DNA from: Acidobacteriota bacterium
Lineage (GTDB): Bacteria; Acidobacteriota; Terriglobia; Acidiferrales; UBA7541
Assembly (NCBI GenBank): GCA_013289585.1
Contig: JABCZR010000010.1
Coordinates: 62,001 to 126,000, forward strand
Direction: 5' to 3'
Length of the DNA stretch: 64,000 bases
Part shown: piece by piece, positions 51,124 through 60,826 of the stretch
Layout of the letters: every line of letters begins with the position of its first letter
How positions within the stretch are numbered: position 1 is the stretch's first letter
Notes under the pieces: model-generated
What the model was told of the DNA's origin: nothing
The model's input: the letters and a program-made list of their open reading frames with translations, nothing else
The model's database searches: none
Translations under genes and position numbers: made by a program

Positions 51124-51864
51124 ATGTTTGGGCTGGGTCATTTTTTCTATCCCTGGGGGTTCCTTGTGCAGGGCCTGGCGATTGTGCACTTCATCAGGCG
51201 GCGGCCGGAGAACTATTGGTTTTACGTCATCTTTTTTCTTGGGCCGCCAGGGGCCGCGGTGTACATCCTTGCGGAAGTGCTGCCGGACCTGGGGCTGCTG
51301 CGCGGCGTGTTTCAGGGATTTGGGCGCCGATCGCGCATCCATATCGTAGGGACGCAGATTTTGGACAATCCATCGGCGGCGAATTACGAAGAGCTGGGCG
51401 AGCTTTACAAAGATCAAAAGCAATTTGAAAAGGCGCGCGAGGCGTTCACGAATGCCATTGCAGCGCGAAGCGATTCGATCTACACGTTTTATTCGCGGGC
51501 GCAATCGTCGCTGGGATTACAGGATTTTGCGGCGGCGATTCCGGATCTGGAGCGCGTGGTCGCTGCAGATAGAAAATTCGACTACTACCGCGCGGCCGGG
51601 CTGCTGGCGGATGCCTATGCGCAAACGGGGCAATTGGACCGAGCAGCTCCGCTCTTTACGGAAGCAACGCAGATTTCGACGACTGCGGAAACGCTGTACA
51701 ATTACGCGAGTTTTCTGAAGACGGCGAACCGGTGTGAGGAGTCCCGCGAGTGGGCACAGAAATTGCTGGCCAAGAAACGCTCGCTCCCACGATACATGCA
51801 AAGGCGAGAGCGGCCGTGGTTCCGCAAAGGCAAGGCGCTGCTGAAGGAACTGGCCGGCAATTAG
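51124..51864 (+). CDS. TPR-repeat membrane-anchored protein
   Basis: N-terminal hydrophobic segments then TPR-like ANYEELGELYKDQKQFEKAREAFTNAIAARSDSI. Confidence 0.75.
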   Translation: MFGLGHFFYPWGFLVQGLAIVHFIRRRPENYWFYVIFFLGPPGAAVYILAEVLPDLGLLRGVFQGFGRRSRIHIVGTQILDNPSAANYEELGELYKDQKQFEKAREAFTNAIAARSDSIYTFYSRAQSSLGLQDFAAAIPDLERVVAADRKFDYYRAAGLLADAYAQTGQLDRAAPLFTEATQISTTAETLYNYASFLKTANRCEESREWAQKLLAKKRSLPRYMQRRERPWFRKGKALLKELAGN

Positions 51865-51932
51865 GGGCCGGCGATGAGCCTCTTTTATTTGCAGCTCTTG
51901 GTTAACCTCCCCCACCCCCTGTTTTTTGTAAC

Positions 51933-52126
51933 TGCGCATTCTAAAGGATTTACGGAAGATTTTTTCGTAAGTGCGCATTCTAAAGGGGTTATAAGCCCTT
52001 TAGAATGCGCAGTTCCGAGAAGTGCTTGCAACTGTTGATTGCAATAGGGTAACTGGCGCGCTTTGCTGGCTGTAAGTCCTTCAGAATGCGCAGTTCTGAG
52101 GGGGGCTTGGAAGTGCGGATTCTAAA
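51933..52126. repeat. Degenerate alternating inverted-repeat array (core TGCGCATTCTAAAGG)
   Basis: TGCGCATTCTAAAGG 51933-51947; TGCGCATTCTAAAGGG 51972-51987; inverted CCCTTTAGAATGCGCA 51996-52011; inverted CCTTCAGAATGCGCA 52078-52092; TGCGGATTCTAAA 52114-52126. Confidence 0.85.
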
Positions 52127-52301
52127 CGAGTTGCAGACACGAACTCCAGAGGAGTGCTTGCCGGAGGACACAAGCCAGAATCGGACGTAGCTTTGCCCGG
52201 ATAGCGCTTCGGGAACATGAGGGGCACTGAAGAGTGAATAAGCTACGCAGATTTACCTGAATGGAATTGTATCACATAGCCATATAAGGTCAAGGAGGAT
52301 T

Positions 52302-52375
52302 TGGAGGCGCGAGGCGGAATCGAACCGCCGATAATGGTTTTGCAGACCATTGCCTTACCACTTGGCGACCGCGCC
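52302..52375 (-). tRNA. tRNA-Cys (anticodon GCA), CCA encoded
   Basis: Minus strand GGCGCGGTCGCCAAGTGGTAAGGCAATGGTCTGCAAAACCATTATCGGCGGTTCGATTCCGCCTCGCGCCTCCA; GCA anticodon, U73, closed acceptor stem with one G-U. Confidence 0.96.
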
Positions 52376-52457
52376 ACCGGACGAAAAAAGTTGTCAGTAT
52401 TCAATGATCAGTCATCAGTTTGAAAAAAACTACTTTACAGTTCACCTCATCGAATGA

Positions 52458-52506
52458 GAACTGGACGGGGGAAGCCCGAGGAGAAGAAACTTCTCCCGTC
52501 CAGTTC
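52458..52506. repeat. Long inverted repeat/hairpin between tRNA-Cys and sulfurtransferase gene
   Basis: GAACTGGACGGGGGAA / TTCTCCCGTCCAGTTC, 16-bp stem with one G-U, 17-nt loop. Confidence 0.75.
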
Positions 52507-52580
52507 CCTGCTCTGGACTACAACCTGAAAAGTCTGCTTGCAACCCACGGGTCTAAAGACCCGCCACTACAAAAACTGGT

Positions 52581-53465
52581 TTAGCGGGCTGCGGCAGCAT
52601 GCTCAGCAGTGGCGGCGCGGGTTTCGTTGACGATGGGGGCGCCGATCAGGTTGCCCCACTCGGTCCACGAACCGTCATAATTGCGCACGTTGTTGTAGCC
52701 CAGCAAATACTTCAGCACAAACCAGGTGTGCGAACTGCGCTCGCCGATGCGGCAATAAGCGATGACTTCATCGGAGCCCGTAATACCTTTTGGCTGATAG
52801 AGCCTTTGAAGATCCTCGAGCGACTTGAAGGTGCCATCTTCGTTGGCAGCTTGCGCCCACGGGATATTCGCGGCCTTGGGGATGTGTCCGGGGCGCTGTG
52901 CCGTTTCCGACATCCCTGGAGGAGCGATAATCTTTCCGGTGAACTCATCCACGGAACGAACGTCTACGAGCTGGCCCGGTTTGCGGCCTTCCACAACGGC
53001 GAGGACGTCCTCTTTGTAGGCGCGGAGGGATTCGTTGAGGCCAGAGACACGATAGGTGGCCGGCGCAACGCTGACAGGATCCTTGGTTACGGGGCGCTTT
53101 TCTTCGAGCCATTTCTTGCGGCCGCCGTTGATGAGGCGGACATCTTTGTGGCCATAGTATTTCAGTTGCCAGAAGGCGTAGGCGGCGAACCAATTGTTGT
53201 TGTCGCCGTAGAGGAGGATGGTGGTGTCATTGGAAATGCCGGAAGCGGCGAGAAGCTTCTCGAGTGTGGACTTGTCGATCAGGTCGCGGCGGATGTTGTC
53301 CTGGAGCTGAGTCTGCCAGTTCCAGCCAACCGCTCCAGGGATGTGGCCCTGATCGTAGGCAGTGGTGTCCACGTCGACTTCGACGAGGCGGAGATTGGGG
53401 GAATTCAGGTTGTGAGCAACCCAATCGGTGGAAACCAGAACTTCGGGATGTTTGTACTCTGACAT
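52581..53465 (-). CDS. Thiosulfate/3-mercaptopyruvate sulfurtransferase (tandem rhodanese)
   Basis: VSTDWVAHNL, HIPGAVGWNW, LLYGDNNNWFAAYAFW, VIAYCRIGERSSHTWFVLKYLLGY active-site Cys. Confidence 0.92.
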   Translation of the reverse strand: MSEYKHPEVLVSTDWVAHNLNSPNLRLVEVDVDTTAYDQGHIPGAVGWNWQTQLQDNIRRDLIDKSTLEKLLAASGISNDTTILLYGDNNNWFAAYAFWQLKYYGHKDVRLINGGRKKWLEEKRPVTKDPVSVAPATYRVSGLNESLRAYKEDVLAVVEGRKPGQLVDVRSVDEFTGKIIAPPGMSETAQRPGHIPKAANIPWAQAANEDGTFKSLEDLQRLYQPKGITGSDEVIAYCRIGERSSHTWFVLKYLLGYNNVRNYDGSWTEWGNLIGAPIVNETRAATAEHAAAAR

Positions 53466-53877
53466 TCGATCTTCTCCTTTGATCCAGCTTTGAAACTTGT
53501 GTGATTCAAAAACGAAAAACCCACCTGCTCATTAGATTCTGGCGGTGGGTGGAAACTTTTGAGGCTAAGACGGACTCGCTAGATGCTCAGCCTCCCCGCG
53601 CCAGAAGACACACGCGTACAACACAGACAGCAGCATGCCATTTGCGCGTTCTTCTGGGGGTAAGCCAACATATGCGCATGATACAAGGGATGGAGCGGGT
53701 TGGCAATAGTACTTAGGCGTGACTCTTCCAGGCCAGGTTGGGAGCGCTTGGCGTGGAATTGCGACCCTCGCGGGGATGCCGAAAAACCGAGCAGCGTGCG
53801 GCGTAGGTATATCTACTGTATTGACGGTTGCAGGATGGCGGGCTAATTGTACGCGTCCCTCAAGGAGGCTACGCAAA

Positions 53878-54114
53878 ATGGCCCGATACTTGAATTGTGA
53901 GAACCCGAGATGCCGGTTCATTCTCGACCGACGAATGAACGGAAAGCTACTGGGCGACCCGCAACTCATCCTCAAGAAATGTCCGGAATGCGGAGGCGCT
54001 TGGTCCTCCACGTGCCCGTGCTGCGCGCAACCTCTGACGCTGAAGTTGATCCATGGTCTTCCGCATGCGAACTGCTGCGATAAGAGGCTGCAGTCCAACG
54101 CAAAAGCAGCTTAG
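53878..54114 (+). CDS. Small cysteine-rich (zinc-ribbon-like) hypothetical protein
   Basis: ATG 53878 preceded by caaggagg; 78 aa with nine Cys: C-x4-C, C-x2-C, C-x-CC, CC. Confidence 0.65.
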   Translation: MARYLNCENPRCRFILDRRMNGKLLGDPQLILKKCPECGGAWSSTCPCCAQPLTLKLIHGLPHANCCDKRLQSNAKAA

Positions 54115-54222
54115 CGCGCGCAGCAGGGCAATCGATTATCCAAATGAGCGACCTGAGACATAGGTGACAGATCGTACCGGACACAAAGGTTACACTCTTT
54201 CCTTTTTTTGAGGGAGGAAGTG

Positions 54223-54436
54223 ATGCCATGGAAGGAGTGTTCGGTGATGGATGAAAGGCTGCAGTTTGTAGCTCGCCGGCCAGCTGGCGAGGCGATGGCG
54301 GAGCTTTGCAGGGAGCTCGGTATTTCTCGCAAGACCGGCTCCAGGATTTTCGATCGTTACCAGGAGTGTGGCGTTCAGGGTTGACGGATAGAAGCCGACG
54401 TCCCTACCACTATGCTCATCAACTTCCTTTTCAACT
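54223..54436 (+). pseudogene. IS481-family transposase remnant, N-terminal HTH only, frameshifted
   Basis: MPWKECSVMDERLQFVARRPAGEAMAELCRELGISRKTGSRIFDRYQECGVQG*, continuing in another frame as GLTDRSRRPYHYAHQLPFQ. Confidence 0.8.
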
Positions 54437-54603
54437 CTACCTGTCTGCCCAGGCCGAAAAAACAGATGCCCAGCACTACAATTCACTATATTGCTCCCTT
54501 TCTCAAGGGCCTCTAAACATAAATCGGGCAGGTGTTCGAATAGCTCGATCCCCGAAAGGAACTTATATCTAGCATGTCCGCAATCCTTGGAAGGAACTGG
54601 GCG

Positions 54604-55389
54604 CTAAAGAACCACAGCCTCACTGAATCGGGAATTCAAGTTAAGCGCCCTCATACGCTCATCACGGGCCTTTTCACGCTGAAGTTCGTGGAGCAGTTCA
54701 CGCAGCCTCGTTCGGGCTTTGTGTAACTGCGACTTGGAAACACCTACTGAGCGTCCCATGATCTCGGCGATCTCGTTGTGTTGGTATCCTTGAATATCGT
54801 GCAAGACAAATATTGCGCGATATCCCGCGGGCAACCGCTTGAGGCAGCGCTCGAGATTTATTCGGTCAATCGATCCTTCCAGCAACAAATCAGGCGCGCC
54901 AATGTCGATGCTTGGCGAGGCGGTTTCATCGTCCGGGTCGGAAGCAGCCTCAATCGAGACGATTGGTGGCGACTTCTTGCGTAAACGCATCAGCACGAGG
55001 TTGACTGCCAGTCTGTGAAGCCACGTAGAGAAAGCCGATTCACCGCGGAAAGTATGAATTTTTCGGAGCAAGAGCAAAAAGGTCTCTTGAGTCAGATCTT
55101 CTGCTTCGGCGGTGTTTCCTACCATGCGTAGGCACACCGCATACACACGTCTGCTATGCAACCGGTAGAGGTATTCAAACACCTCCCGATCGCCGTTGCG
55201 AGCTCGCTGGATGGCCTCGGCTTCACACAGCTTCTCGCTGGCGCAAGGAAAGGCTGGCAGCGCAGCCTTCTTCGAGATGCATTCCTTGCTGGAACGCGCA
55301 TCCCAATTTAGGCTACGCCGCTTCTCTACATTGGGCCTCGCCAGGGATCCAACCATCTTTCTGCACCTGGCGTTTGCAGTGACTTGCAT
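54604..55389 (-). CDS. ECF RNA polymerase sigma factor
   Basis: DREVFEYLYRLHSRRVYAVCLRMVGNTAEAEDLTQETFLLLLRKIHTFRGESAFSTWLHRLAVN (region 2); LPAGYRAIFVLHDIQGYQHNEIAEIMGRSVGVSKSQLHKAR (region 4). Confidence 0.92.
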   Translation of the reverse strand: MQVTANARCRKMVGSLARPNVEKRRSLNWDARSSKECISKKAALPAFPCASEKLCEAEAIQRARNGDREVFEYLYRLHSRRVYAVCLRMVGNTAEAEDLTQETFLLLLRKIHTFRGESAFSTWLHRLAVNLVLMRLRKKSPPIVSIEAASDPDDETASPSIDIGAPDLLLEGSIDRINLERCLKRLPAGYRAIFVLHDIQGYQHNEIAEIMGRSVGVSKSQLHKARTRLRELLHELQREKARDERMRALNLNSRFSEAVVL

Positions 55390-55400
55390 GACTTTTTTCC

Positions 55401-55868
55401 TTAGCGACCCGAAGTGTGGACTTCGATGGATGTTTTGTTTTCACTGACCTTCGACGCTGGCGCGGTCTGTGAGGCCATCTTTTGACTACCGTACTTGCGT
55501 CCCATGTGCTTCTGTGTGGGCGTCGTGTAGATGAACGTCCGTCCTAGCTCCGGCGCCTCGAATGTCTGGACTGTCTGCACATCTGCGATGTCCACTAGGT
55601 TCAACTGTGGGCGTTCAGAAGCCACTTTCTGGTCTGCTGCGGTGGCCATGATGATGGCGTTGGCTGCCTGTCCGTGAACGTAAAGTGTGTATGGAGAGCT
55701 CACGGTTGACATGGTAAATGTGTAATCGCCAGGGGGTAGTGTGGCGCCTCCCCAGTGAGTCTCGACTGGAAGCGTGAACTTGCCTTGATAAGCAGTCTGC
55801 GCTTTCCCACTAGTCGCCAAAGCGCCCAGTGAAAGTGCAGCCATACCTAACTTCGTAAGTAATTTCAT
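55401..55868 (-). CDS. Secreted hypothetical protein
   Basis: Signal peptide MKLLTKLGMAALSLGALATSGKAQ; ETHWGGATLPPGDYTFTM; start choice 55868 (or 55886) over 56129. Confidence 0.65.
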   Translation of the reverse strand: MKLLTKLGMAALSLGALATSGKAQTAYQGKFTLPVETHWGGATLPPGDYTFTMSTVSSPYTLYVHGQAANAIIMATAADQKVASERPQLNLVDIADVQTVQTFEAPELGRTFIYTTPTQKHMGRKYGSQKMASQTAPASKVSENKTSIEVHTSGR

Positions 55869-56216
55869 ATGCCGAGCCCAGATCATTTGAAGTCTCCTCG
55901 TTCCGTGTGATTTTGAATTGCGAGACATTTTGGTGTCTTCAGCGTGTAGGACCACGCATGGTCTCGGATAATTCCCCGATCCAGCGCTATTTAAGAGGAG
56001 GGAATAAAATTGTGAGTATTTCGGTCGCCAAGTTATGACCGTTTCTCTCAGTGCACCGGCGTGGCGAAGGAGCCGATGGAGACTCTCTATCTGTCCTTGC
56101 CGCTCATCAAGCGTTCCTGCCCCATTCATTCATGACCGAAAAACAAACAAGCTCGAGGTTTGCCCGCCGCCACAACAATGAGTGCATATCTGCAACTTCT
56201 GCTTACTCTCGCGCAC

Positions 56217-56813
56217 TCATGCGTTCACATTTACGATTCGTCGTGAACTCGGCATCGGAACTTCGTTCATAAGAGTTGTCAGAACTCCACGAAGGCAGCT
56301 CCGTGCACGAGATAAGGTGGACATGACGGTGCCTATGGGCATGCTGGTGATCTCTGCGATCTCTTTGTAGGACATCTCCTCGAGTTCGCGCAAAATCAGT
56401 ATTTCGCGATAATTCTGCGGCAACTTCTTCAGCGCCCTCCGCACCAGGGTTGAGTTGTCGTTCTGGAGCAAAACCTCTTCTGCATAGGGAATGCGGGAAT
56501 GAACAGGGAAATGCTTCTCGTCAAATTCCTCTGCACCTCGCAGAGGTCGATTTGTATGCGACCACGTATAGAAAGTATTCCGGACAATTTTCAGGAGCCA
56601 CGCACGGGCGTCGCCGCCGTGGAAGCCAGAGAAGAATCGGAAAGCGCGCAAATATGCTTCCTGGACCACATCCTCCGCATCCCGCTCATCGCGCGTCAGC
56701 CAGCGCGCCAAGTTGTAAGCGGCGTCAAGATGCGGTAAGACAGCCTCCTCAAAACTTGGAAGAGAATCGTGTTCCCCCATAGCGGCCTCCCTGCAACCAG
56801 TACCGCGTCCCAA
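56217..56813 (-). CDS. ECF RNA polymerase sigma factor
   Basis: LPHLDAAYNLARWLTRDERDAEDVVQEAYLRAFRFFSGFHGGDARAWLLKIVRN; LPQNYREILILRELEEMSYKEIAEITSMPIGTVMSTLSRAR. Confidence 0.92.
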   Translation of the reverse strand: MGRGTGCREAAMGEHDSLPSFEEAVLPHLDAAYNLARWLTRDERDAEDVVQEAYLRAFRFFSGFHGGDARAWLLKIVRNTFYTWSHTNRPLRGAEEFDEKHFPVHSRIPYAEEVLLQNDNSTLVRRALKKLPQNYREILILRELEEMSYKEIAEITSMPIGTVMSTLSRARSCLRGVLTTLMNEVPMPSSRRIVNVNA

Positions 56814-56983
56814 CGTATGTGCCGACTGATGCGCTGGACGGCCCCACTATGGTTTGCACTTCTGATCGATACAATGGACGAGCAGTTCTTTCCCGCTGGA
56901 ATCATGCTCCCCTGTTAACTAGCACTTAATAAAAGACTTACGGGACGTTGTCCCCGCCATCGAGTTCCAGATAACTCTGGCCA

Positions 56984-58948
56984 GTGATACACTCAGTTTC
57001 GATTGAGGTTCACTTCTCCATGCGAGAAGAACATCAGGTTAGCGGCCGGCTTCGTTTTGGGGTTTTCGAACTTGATCTTCGCGCTGGTGAATTGCGCAAG
57101 CGCGGTCTGCGAATTCGCCTGCAGGAACAGCCCTTCCAACTTTTGGCGATGCTGCTTGAGCACCCCGGCGAGGTCGTAACTCGCGAGGAGCTTCAAAAGA
57201 AACTCTGGCCCGCGGACACTTTCGTGGATTTCGACCACGGGCTCAACAAAGCGATGAGCAAGATTCGCGAGGCCCTCAGCGACTCCGCCGAGAGTCCCCG
57301 CTTTGTGGAAACCGTAGCTCGTCGCGGCTACCGCTTCCTCGCTGAAGTTAAAGTTGCCGATGTGGCCGTTGTTCGCGGTCCGGAACTCGCCACTCCTCCT
57401 CAGCCCGTGGCAGAAGCTGGTGATCGCAGGGACTCAGCTGGCAAATCCGCAATGCCCAAGCATTTTCTGTCGTCACTTGCGTCGAAGATATCGGCCTTCG
57501 TTCTCCTTCTACTGGTGGTTTCTCTCTCCGCATGGATGCTTCATACCTGGAACCGCCCGTCACTTGTCATTCGCTCGCTGGCGGTCCTACCGCTCGAAAG
57601 CCTTTCGAACGATGCGTCCCAGGATTACTTCGCTGATGGAATGACCGACGAGTTGATTTCGGACCTCGGCCAGATCAGTGCGTTGCGTGTAATCTCGCGT
57701 ACCTCAGTGATGGTTTATAAACACGCGCGCAAGCCGCTACGGCAAATCGCTCGCGAACTGAATGTCGACGCCGTGGTGGAAGGTACCGTGCTCCGTTCCG
57801 GCGACAGGGTCCGCATCACGGCGCAATTGATCGACGCCTCTTCTGACAAGCACTTATGGTCCCAAAGCTACGAGGGAGAATTACGGGATACCTTGGCGCT
57901 CCAGAACCAGGTGGCCAGAGCCATCGCAGATCAGATTCGAATCAACGTGAATCCACAAGAACAAGCCGCCCTGAAAAACGTCAAGGTCGTTAATCCACAA
58001 GCGTACGAGTCCTTTCTCAAAGGGCGCTACTTCTGGAATAAACGAACGGCGGATGGTTTGAAAGCCGCTCTGGCTTATTTCAATCAAGCCACAGATGAGG
58101 ACCCGAAATATGCCCAAGCCTATTCTGGCTTAGCCGACACTTATTCTTTGCTGGGAGACTGGCAGTATGCAGTGATGACTCCCAAGGAGGCCCTCCCAAA
58201 AGCAAAGGCCGCAGCGATCAAAGCTCTGGAATTGGACAGCACGCTCGGCGAAGCCCACAACTCGCTGGCATTCTGCTTGGATGGTTTCGACTGGGATTTC
58301 GACTCTGCCGGGAAGGAATTCCGGCGGGCTATTGAACTGAACCCGAGCTACGCTACCGCTCACCATTGGTATGCTTGGCATTTGAGTCTATTGGGCAAGT
58401 ATGACGAAGCGATCGCGGAAATGAGAAAAGCGGAGAACTTGGATCCGCTATCTCTCATCATCAACGCCGATTTGGCGGAGCTCCTTGTCCTCGCGCATTC
58501 ATATGACGAAGCGATACAGCAAAGCCGCAAGACAATCGAAATGGATCCTAATTTTGCTTTCGCACACAACCAACTTGCCCAGGCTTACCTCCAAACCCAC
58601 ATGCACGTTGAAGCCGTCGCAGAACTACAAAAAGCGGTACAGCTTTCTGGGGGTAGCCCCACAGCCGTAGCCAATCTCGCTCGCGCGTATGTTGCATCCG
58701 GCGAGAGGAACGAAGCGGTAAAACTATTGAACGATCTGAAGAAGCGTTCCAGTCCGGTTTCTTCGCATGCTTCGGAGATTGCCGTGATCTATGCGGCTCT
58801 CGGTGATACCGATCAAGCCATGAATTGGCTCGAAAAAGGCTACGAAGAGCGCTTTAACCCGGGCGTCCTCCTGCGCCCGGGCTTCGATCCTCTCCGCTCC
58901 GATCCGCGATTCCAGGAGCTTGTACGCCGCATTGGTCTCAATCATTAA
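56984..58948 (+). CDS. CadC-like winged-helix regulator with TM, TolB/FlgO-like domain and TPR repeats
   Basis: RFGVFELDLRAGELRKRGLRIRLQEQPFQLLAMLLEHPGEVVTREELQKKLWP; TM; AVLPLESLSNDASQDYFADGMTDELISDL; TPRs. True start may be 57020 (MREEHQ). Confidence 0.88.
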   Translation: MIHSVSIEVHFSMREEHQVSGRLRFGVFELDLRAGELRKRGLRIRLQEQPFQLLAMLLEHPGEVVTREELQKKLWPADTFVDFDHGLNKAMSKIREALSDSAESPRFVETVARRGYRFLAEVKVADVAVVRGPELATPPQPVAEAGDRRDSAGKSAMPKHFLSSLASKISAFVLLLLVVSLSAWMLHTWNRPSLVIRSLAVLPLESLSNDASQDYFADGMTDELISDLGQISALRVISRTSVMVYKHARKPLRQIARELNVDAVVEGTVLRSGDRVRITAQLIDASSDKHLWSQSYEGELRDTLALQNQVARAIADQIRINVNPQEQAALKNVKVVNPQAYESFLKGRYFWNKRTADGLKAALAYFNQATDEDPKYAQAYSGLADTYSLLGDWQYAVMTPKEALPKAKAAAIKALELDSTLGEAHNSLAFCLDGFDWDFDSAGKEFRRAIELNPSYATAHHWYAWHLSLLGKYDEAIAEMRKAENLDPLSLIINADLAELLVLAHSYDEAIQQSRKTIEMDPNFAFAHNQLAQAYLQTHMHVEAVAELQKAVQLSGGSPTAVANLARAYVASGERNEAVKLLNDLKKRSSPVSSHASEIAVIYAALGDTDQAMNWLEKGYEERFNPGVLLRPGFDPLRSDPRFQELVRRIGLNH

Positions 58949-58982
58949 ACTCGAAATCTGGGGAGCGAGGCCACGATTCTGG

Positions 58983-60689
58983 TTAATTTCTGGTGAGGAG
59001 TCCTTTGGCATGCGACAGTTCAGGACGTTGAGCGCGTGTCTCACAGTTTTTGAGGAGTTGTGCGTAGTAGGCAGCAGCGGTTTGCAGGTCGTGGAGCAAT
59101 TCGGCGGAGCGCGCGGCACCGAAGAGACCATTGAAACGGTTAGGGTCGGTTTTCAACGATTTCTGGTACTCGGCCAGCGCCTCCCGTGAACGACTCATTT
59201 CCAAGAGCATATCCCCGAGCGTTTCGCGCGCGGGCAACTCAACTTCTCCCTTGCCTTCCGCGTCCTGTTTGTCCGCGAGGGAGCTCAAAAGCCTGAGAGC
59301 TTCGTCATTTTTTCCTTCGGCGAAAGCCAGCCAGGCATGAGCCTCAACGCCGTTCGTGCTCATGTAATCAGCTCTATAGGGACGGCTAGAGTTGCGAACC
59401 GTGTCGAGCATGGCGTCGTACTGCAGGACGGCATCTCTGGCGGCGGCTACATTGCGCAGATGACCCGCGGCGACCGCGCGTGCCCAATAGGTGATCGCTT
59501 GGCTACCGGGTTCAGCGCCTGCGGGAGGCTGGAGCGCCAGTGCTTCCATCCAGTGATGCATTTCGAGTGCATACATCGCGGGCAGATGCGCGCGCATTCT
59601 GTCTAGATATCCGTCGAGGCCCGGATCGACATCGTCTTCGTGAATGGCAGCCAATTGATCGACGATAGCTTTCGCTTTGCTGTTTTCGCCGATTTGCAGG
59701 TAGGCGTACTCCAAGAAATCCATGGCGTGAATCTGATGTTCCGCTCCGACGTGCATTCCAGAGGATTGGTTCGTCGCGGCGATGGAGGCGAGGTTCGATT
59801 GAATGTCTTCTTGCCAGAGGCCGAGCCGAGCAAAAATGTGGGAGGGCATGTGCAGGGCATGAGGTGAAGCAGGAGCGATTTGCGCGTAACGGCGAGCGGC
59901 CGGGAGTCCCAAGGCGGCAAGATGAGGGTTGTCGGCGGCGTGGATTATATAGTGGGCTACGCCGGGATGATCAGGTGCTTCCTTGAAGAGTTCGGCAAGG
60001 ATTGCGATGGCTCTCTTAGGATTCTCCAAGTTACTGTCATTATCAGGCTGCGATCCAAGCAATGATAACGCGTAAAATACAGCGGATTCCCGATCCTCCG
60101 GATAGCGGGTGAAAAGTATTTGCATTACATGGCAATAATCTGCTGAGCGTTTTTGGTAGTCGCGATTATCGTCGCCGTAGAAGACTGCGAGGGCATCAAT
60201 GTAATCGCGTTCCCGTTGTGAATTGCCATCAATGGCTTTCGCGACTTGAATCAATTTCCTGCCATTCTGAAGATCGGAAGCCGTGGGACGGTTCCAAAGG
60301 GGACGATAGATACTCAGGGCTTGGCCCCAATATGCGATAGCGCAGTGAGGATCCTGATCGATTACATCCTTGAAGCTCTTCTGAGCTTCTTCGTACCAGA
60401 AGGAATGGAGAAGGGCGAGTCCGCGCTCAAATTCCTTTTGAACTGAATGGTCGCAGGTGATGGGGAACGAAACTTTGCCGATCTTTTCGAGCCGTTCGGT
60501 GTGCTGATGTTCTTCTTGCGCAAAGAGAGCGAAAGAGAAAAGAAGTGACGCCAAGCTCAGCAAACAAACACATTTCGTCATGTTTTTCGCTCTATAGCTC
60601 TTTGCACGAACGAGCTCAACTGTTGTCAGCGCTGAGCAACAAAGGCTCCTTCGCTTGGCGACGAACGCGTCTCGGTTCAAAGACAGCAT
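58983..60689 (-). CDS. TPR-repeat protein
   Basis: ERGLALLHSFWYEEAQKSFKDVIDQDPHCAIAYWGQALS and C-terminal TPRs; start likely downstream at the MTKCVCLLSL signal peptide. Confidence 0.82.
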   Translation of the reverse strand: MLSLNRDAFVAKRRSLCCSALTTVELVRAKSYRAKNMTKCVCLLSLASLLFSFALFAQEEHQHTERLEKIGKVSFPITCDHSVQKEFERGLALLHSFWYEEAQKSFKDVIDQDPHCAIAYWGQALSIYRPLWNRPTASDLQNGRKLIQVAKAIDGNSQRERDYIDALAVFYGDDNRDYQKRSADYCHVMQILFTRYPEDRESAVFYALSLLGSQPDNDSNLENPKRAIAILAELFKEAPDHPGVAHYIIHAADNPHLAALGLPAARRYAQIAPASPHALHMPSHIFARLGLWQEDIQSNLASIAATNQSSGMHVGAEHQIHAMDFLEYAYLQIGENSKAKAIVDQLAAIHEDDVDPGLDGYLDRMRAHLPAMYALEMHHWMEALALQPPAGAEPGSQAITYWARAVAAGHLRNVAAARDAVLQYDAMLDTVRNSSRPYRADYMSTNGVEAHAWLAFAEGKNDEALRLLSSLADKQDAEGKGEVELPARETLGDMLLEMSRSREALAEYQKSLKTDPNRFNGLFGAARSAELLHDLQTAAAYYAQLLKNCETRAQRPELSHAKGLLTRN

Positions 60690-60826
60690 TGGCCAAGCGA
60701 AAGAAACCGTCTAACTGGTACCTAGACTGGCAGCCCTTGCGCGGAATACGCTAGGCAGAACCACGCCAGGATGGCCCGGAGATTCAAATGTTCATTGGTC
60801 ATGAAGCCGTTGGGTGCGCGGACTAG

